Shown here piece by piece: positions 60,135-64,000 of a DNA stretch of 64,000 nucleotides. The position numbers and the translations under genes were made by a program. The notes beneath the pieces were generated by a model. It made no database searches. It saw only the letters and a list, made by a program, of their open reading frames with translations, and was not told the DNA's origin. The stretch comes from Pelomyxa schiedti (Eukaryota; Evosea; Pelobiontida; Pelomyxidae). The stretch covers positions 9,617 to 73,616 of the forward strand of contig JAHLWZ010000798.1 in assembly GCA_020536535.1 (NCBI GenBank). The letters run 5' to 3'. Each line of letters starts with the position of its first letter. Positions within the stretch are counted from its first letter, which is position 1.

Positions 60135-60688
60135 CGCTTTCGACGATCGATTGGCTTGATTTTTTTTTTTGTAGTTTGTTTCCCGGTTCCGGAACCGGTA
60201 CTATCTTCACACCAAGTTGGCTTCAAGTTGGTGCCAATTTGGGCCACGATGTTGCCAATTGCAAGAGGAACATTTGTGTTGCAGCACAGCCTTCATTGTT
60301 TCCACAACTCAACAAGACCAATACCCTCACTCAGCATCAGCCAACAGTTATCTCCATAAATAAATTCAACAGAGCCTGCCCAGTTTTTGTAGTGGGGGAG
60401 GACTGCTTGGGGAACACTAAGGTTACCACATTTTCTTCGTTCGCCTAGTCACTCGACCACAGTGCAGAAGCCAGACTCGGATATCTGAGATCCGACAACT
60501 TGGTGCCCTTTTTACCAGGCGCCGCGAGATCTAAAAAAGAGAAAGTTCATCTCGGGTTGTGGGTGTTGCGGTTGTTTTGTATTCGTATTGACTCGACGGT
60601 GCCACACAAAACATGTCTGATTCGGTCAGCAGCTTTATTTCCCCCTGTGGTTTGTTTTTTTTTTTTTTTTCGTAACACGTATTAGCAT
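60135..60688. other. Divergent upstream region
   Basis: Between the CxxCxGxG gene (minus) and the coiled-coil gene (plus). T-rich runs at 60161-60170 and 60652-60670; no credible ATG-initiated gene. A plus frame of 90 residues (60176-60448) begins without ATG and has no domain. Confidence 0.5.
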
Positions 60689-63617
60689 ATGAACATTGTT
60701 AGTGACACCGCGAGTGGTTTACATGGCACTGTGATTGGGCAGTTTTCAGTTTCTCAAGTTTTGGAGGAGTTGCAGAGGGTAATTTTTTTTTCTTTGGATA
60801 CAACGATGCTTTGCTGACTGCGTATCAGATAGGGACTTCGGTGCCCCAACTCATCAACTTTACACAAACTCAGACAGCTCGAATTGACAATCTCGGTACC
60901 GAGATACGGCAAATGAAAGAAGATGCCCAAGCACTCCGCCAGACACTTGATTGCAAGGAGAAAGAGCTTACTTCACTGAAAGGAGAGTGCAATGAGAAAA
61001 CAATGATGATTTCGTCCCTCCAAAAAGAACTTCACACTGTGAAAGAGGAACTGTTAAAAATCTCCTTGGAGAGGGACGAAGTGCGTGCCATTCACCTGAA
61101 ATTGATCACTTCTCAACACATAAAAAGGCCACCTCGACTTGCAGAGCTAAGACAGAACTGCTTGACAAACTGCAGGCTGAGTTTAGAGACCATTGTCAAC
61201 TTTCAGACCAACATATCAGTCAACTTTCCCTAGCTGACGCCACCAAACAGCATGAAATAAACAAACTTACTGCAGAAGTTGAAGCTCTTTTGAAATCCCA
61301 GGAGCAAATCAAATGTGAAAATGTCGAGAAGAGTACTGCCATTGATCGTTATGTAAAGGAAATTGAGAGTCTCACAACTACAAATGGTTCCTATTATATT
61401 ACCCTTCTTTATCTTTTAAAAAAGATTATGACAGGCACACTGGTGGACCAGACAAGTAAGATACAAATGCAACTTATGGAAGCCCAGCAAAAACTTCAAG
61501 AACAGACGGACTTGGCAACGCAACTGCAACACGAGTGTTCCAGTAAGAGTACAGTTATTGAGACTCAACTCCACGATCTAGCTAGATTAAAAGATGAAAG
61601 TGGTATGAAACACATATCCACGACGTTTTTCTTATACAGTACCAGCAACTAGCAGGCAGGAACTGTGCCAACAAGTGGAGGGACTTATGACCAGGGTGAA
61701 TGAATTGACACAACAAAACCTACAGATCGGGCCACTCCAAGCTCTGACAGCTGACCTTCAGACGAAACTTGCAGCGCTTAACGCTTCTGTTTGTGAGAAA
61801 GATACTCAAATCGATCTCCAAGAGAAGAGATTGAGTCAAATAACTGAAAACCTTGCTTCGAAAGAGACAGTAGTTTCAGACTTGAAAACCAAGATAGCGG
61901 ACCTAGAACAACATACTGCAGCCCTTCAATTGCAATTGCACGAAAAGGACAAAAGCCTGTCTGATATGACCACAGAAATTCATACACATCAAAGTTCTAT
62001 CGCTGATGTTCTCCAGCAACTCACCCAAAAAGACAATGAATTAAAAGAGGCCCAGCAAGAACTCTCTGGTAAAAGAGTCCTGGAAGCACAATTAAACAGT
62101 CAAATTTCTGAATTACAGACTTTATGCAAACAGAGGGTAATCTAAAGGATCTTTATCTCTCCTAACAGAAATTAAGGATCAAGAGTTTGAGCTGCTCCAG
62201 AGCAATTTCACTTCCCTGCAGCAGAGTAAAGCGAACATTGAGGAGAACTTCCGTACATGCACTAGCACTTTAAATGAAATGAAAGCCATGCAATCTCAGG
62301 CAGTGAATCAGATAGAAACTCTACAAAAGGAAAACCAAAGCATCACTCAAGAAAATACCGCATTGAAAATAGTCGAGTCACAAGCTATCCAAGAGAAACA
62401 GAGGGGCACCGAACTTTCTGAATTACTTGAGAAATCAAGAGGTCGATGTGCAGAATTGGAAGCTCACTTGACACACTCCACAGAGAAGACTCAACTTCAG
62501 GAAACTGAAATTCAGGCTCTGAAGAGCCAACTAGAATCTGCTAAGGCAACACCCAAAGAAATCACGGAGAACGATGTACCAGAAGAAATGTTGCAGAAGT
62601 TGAGACAGGAAATTGAAACAAAAGTTAGAGCAGAAATTGAGCGAGCAGTTCCACTGCCTATAACAGTACCCAGCTTCAATGATGACGAGATTGAAATTAC
62701 GGCGGTTACTTCTGCTGAGGGTGAGGAAGTCTCCCGGAAGAGACCAAGAGACCTCTCCTCTGAGAAAAATGATACAGAAGAACGAGAAGTAAGCTAACTC
62801 TTAGCTCCAAGCTTTGTCTTAAGATCTTATGCAGGTGTCTGAGCAACCTTGCTCAAGTGAAGTGTTTTCCGTACCATCGCCTGCCTCTTCACCCCCACAA
62901 GCACCACAAGAACGAAGAAAGAGCAAACCTCACAAGCGAAGAGCCTCTCGAGCTGATCCCCTTCCACCCAAGTCACCTGTAAGTGTAACAGAGAAATCCG
63001 ACGATAACGCGGAATGCTCCACCCCGCCAGAACAAGTTGAATCACGTGACACAACAAGCGGCACACCCCCAAATGAGGTGGCCGTGTCATCTACACCAAA
63101 ACGAAGGAGAACGCTCACCCGTGGACTCTCTCATAACATCCTCGTAAATGACGGCAAATACAACCTACGGAACCGCCTTGAAGTTTGCAACCAGTTAGGC
63201 TGTACCCAAGAAGAATCCACACACAGAGTCATTGAACAGCCTCTTTACAGGGAGCCTTACCTGGACCCAAGTAGTTCCACCCCAGGAAGGTGACTGACCC
63301 CGTTGCACCTTTCAAATTGATCACTAACACTCTCAAGGTACAAACAACAATTGACGCCGAAGAAAAGGAAAGATGGCACGGATACCGTGATAAAAACGGA
63401 GAACACACAGTCGGCATCCCAGCCACCCGCAACACAACAGGTACCATTACCCAATACCTCTTCCGGTTGTAGCCTAACCAACCCAACACACAATCAGACA
63501 ACACCCACTGGCACCTCTCCAATCCGCGTGCATCGCCCGCACCACCGCAGTAGCAACCCCAGACCGGCCAAAACCACAGCCACACAACCACCCCCATCAA
63601 CCACAAGCAACACCTGA
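60689..63617 (+). CDS. Long coiled-coil protein with basic, Pro-rich tail
   Basis: ATG 60689 gives MNIVSDTASGLHGTVIGQFS, VSQVLEELQR. From about 60830 to 62650 the exons are almost pure heptad coiled coil: LGTEIRQMKEDAQALRQTLD, LTSLKGECNEKTMMISSLQK, ALNASVCEKDTQIDLQEKRL, LQQLTQKDNELKEAQQELSG, SQAVNQIETLQKENQSITQE. Then EITAVTSAEGEEVSRKRPRD and several Lys/Arg clusters (RRKSKPHKRRASRADPLPPK, PKRRRTLTRGL) look like nuclear signals. The tail is Thr/Ser/Pro/Asn-rich. It ends either at TGA near 63295 or, through an intron, at the TGA at 63617. Function unknown; a structural nuclear or spindle protein is a guess. Confidence 0.6.
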
Positions 63618-63815
63618 CACTGACTCCGGTACCAGAGTTAATCCTATATCCTGTTGTTTTCACAACAACGAGTTGTTGTAACAGTTCATAACAAAGCCTT
63701 CCCTCTTTCTTGCTGGGACTGATCCCTTAATTTCTTTTGCCCTATCTCACGGTGCACCTCTGTTGATTTCACTCAATGAGAGAGAACAGGGCCTGTTCCT
63801 CTCATTTAATTTGCC

Positions 63816-64000
63816 ATGATTCAGAAGAAAGGAAAAACAAAAAAACAAAGGGCAATGAGCGGGGTGGGCCTGTCGGCGGCCGCAGGGATTTACAACCCTT
63901 CGTTGATGTTGTTGTCTGCGTCGCCTTGGGCAGCAGCGGCGACGTCGCTGGTGCTCCGATCGCCTCGTCGCTCGTTTTCGTCGGCCTCGGCGTCGGGAAT
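63816..64000 (+). CDS. Partial gene at right edge, unknown
   Basis: ATG 63816 (MIQKKGKTKKQRAMSGVGL) runs open to the window end, reading SAAAGIYNPSLMLLSASPWA and AAATSLVLRSPRRSFSSASA. Basic then hydrophobic/Ser-rich, compatible with an organelle-targeting N-terminus. The opposite strand also reads open (EADENERRGDRSTSDVAAAA, ending at a TAA near 63896), as for an acidic C-terminus; the strand is therefore uncertain. Confidence 0.35.
   Translation, partial: MIQKKGKTKKQRAMSGVGLSAAAGIYNPSLMLLSASPWAAAATSLVLRSPRRSFSSASASG

Overview
The window is nuclear DNA of a unicellular eukaryote. Almost every gene is split by short GT-AG introns (for example 43 nt at 26031-26073, 85 nt at 24116-24200 and 118 nt at 35515-35632). 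TAA, TAG and TGA all serve as stops, and a U2 snRNA gene and a eukaryotic-type tRNA-Gln are present. Genes are packed a few hundred bases apart on both strands, and T-rich or A-rich runs fill introns and gaps. The mix of ARPC1, RhoGAP, BAR-SH3, Rab, Mediator, INCENP and PP2A-A genes fits an amoeboid protist, possibly Amoebozoa. The lineage is an inference and was not tested. CDS spans below are whole-gene spans with introns inside; exon joins were worked out by eye.

Layout. 0-9.5 kb, plus strand: a TKL-like kinase with an HQD catalytic loop, a TPR-like protein, an OTU protease, a two-repeat Sin3-type PAH protein, and a RhoGAP that may continue into a WD40 protein. 9.5-21.5 kb, minus strand: a B12-binding radical SAM enzyme, QTRT2 of the queuine tRNA transglycosylase, a secreted beta-mannosidase, and three membrane or surface proteins, one with a long Ser-rich stalk. 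21.5-24.5 kb: a gene-poor stretch with frame-broken coding-like pieces, small inverted repeats and a 90-bp-arm palindrome that sits inside a small two-exon reading frame. 24.6-28 kb: a ZZ-finger plus carboxylic-acid-reductase-like enzyme.

28-42 kb: BAR-SH3, MED9, an unrecognised propeller-like protein, a second OTU protease, ribosomal protein eS21, a SPRY protein, a Gln-rich INCENP and GDP-mannose 4,6-dehydratase. 42.5-51.7 kb: U2 snRNA, an MFS sugar transporter of the GPH/SLC45 type, a zinc-ribbon methyltransferase, a Rab-like GTPase, tRNA-Gln(CTG), a TOM1/THH1-like membrane protein and a permuted papain-like protein. 52-64 kb: ARPC1, a cornichon-like cargo receptor, a dual-specificity phosphatase with a C-terminal CBM20 (glucan phosphatase type), the PP2A scaffold A subunit, a CxxCxGxG protein, a long coiled-coil nuclear protein and a partial gene at the right edge.

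There is no operon logic. Shared themes are the actin cytoskeleton and membrane shaping (RhoGAP, BAR-SH3, ARPC1), tRNA modification (QTRT2, perhaps the radical SAM enzyme), glycan metabolism (beta-mannosidase, GMD, glucan phosphatase, sugar transporter) and ubiquitin editing (two OTU genes). The most unusual objects are the ZZ-finger reductase, the intron-bearing B12 radical SAM gene, the PAH-only Sin3 protein, the DSP-CBM20 phosphatase and the palindromic small gene.
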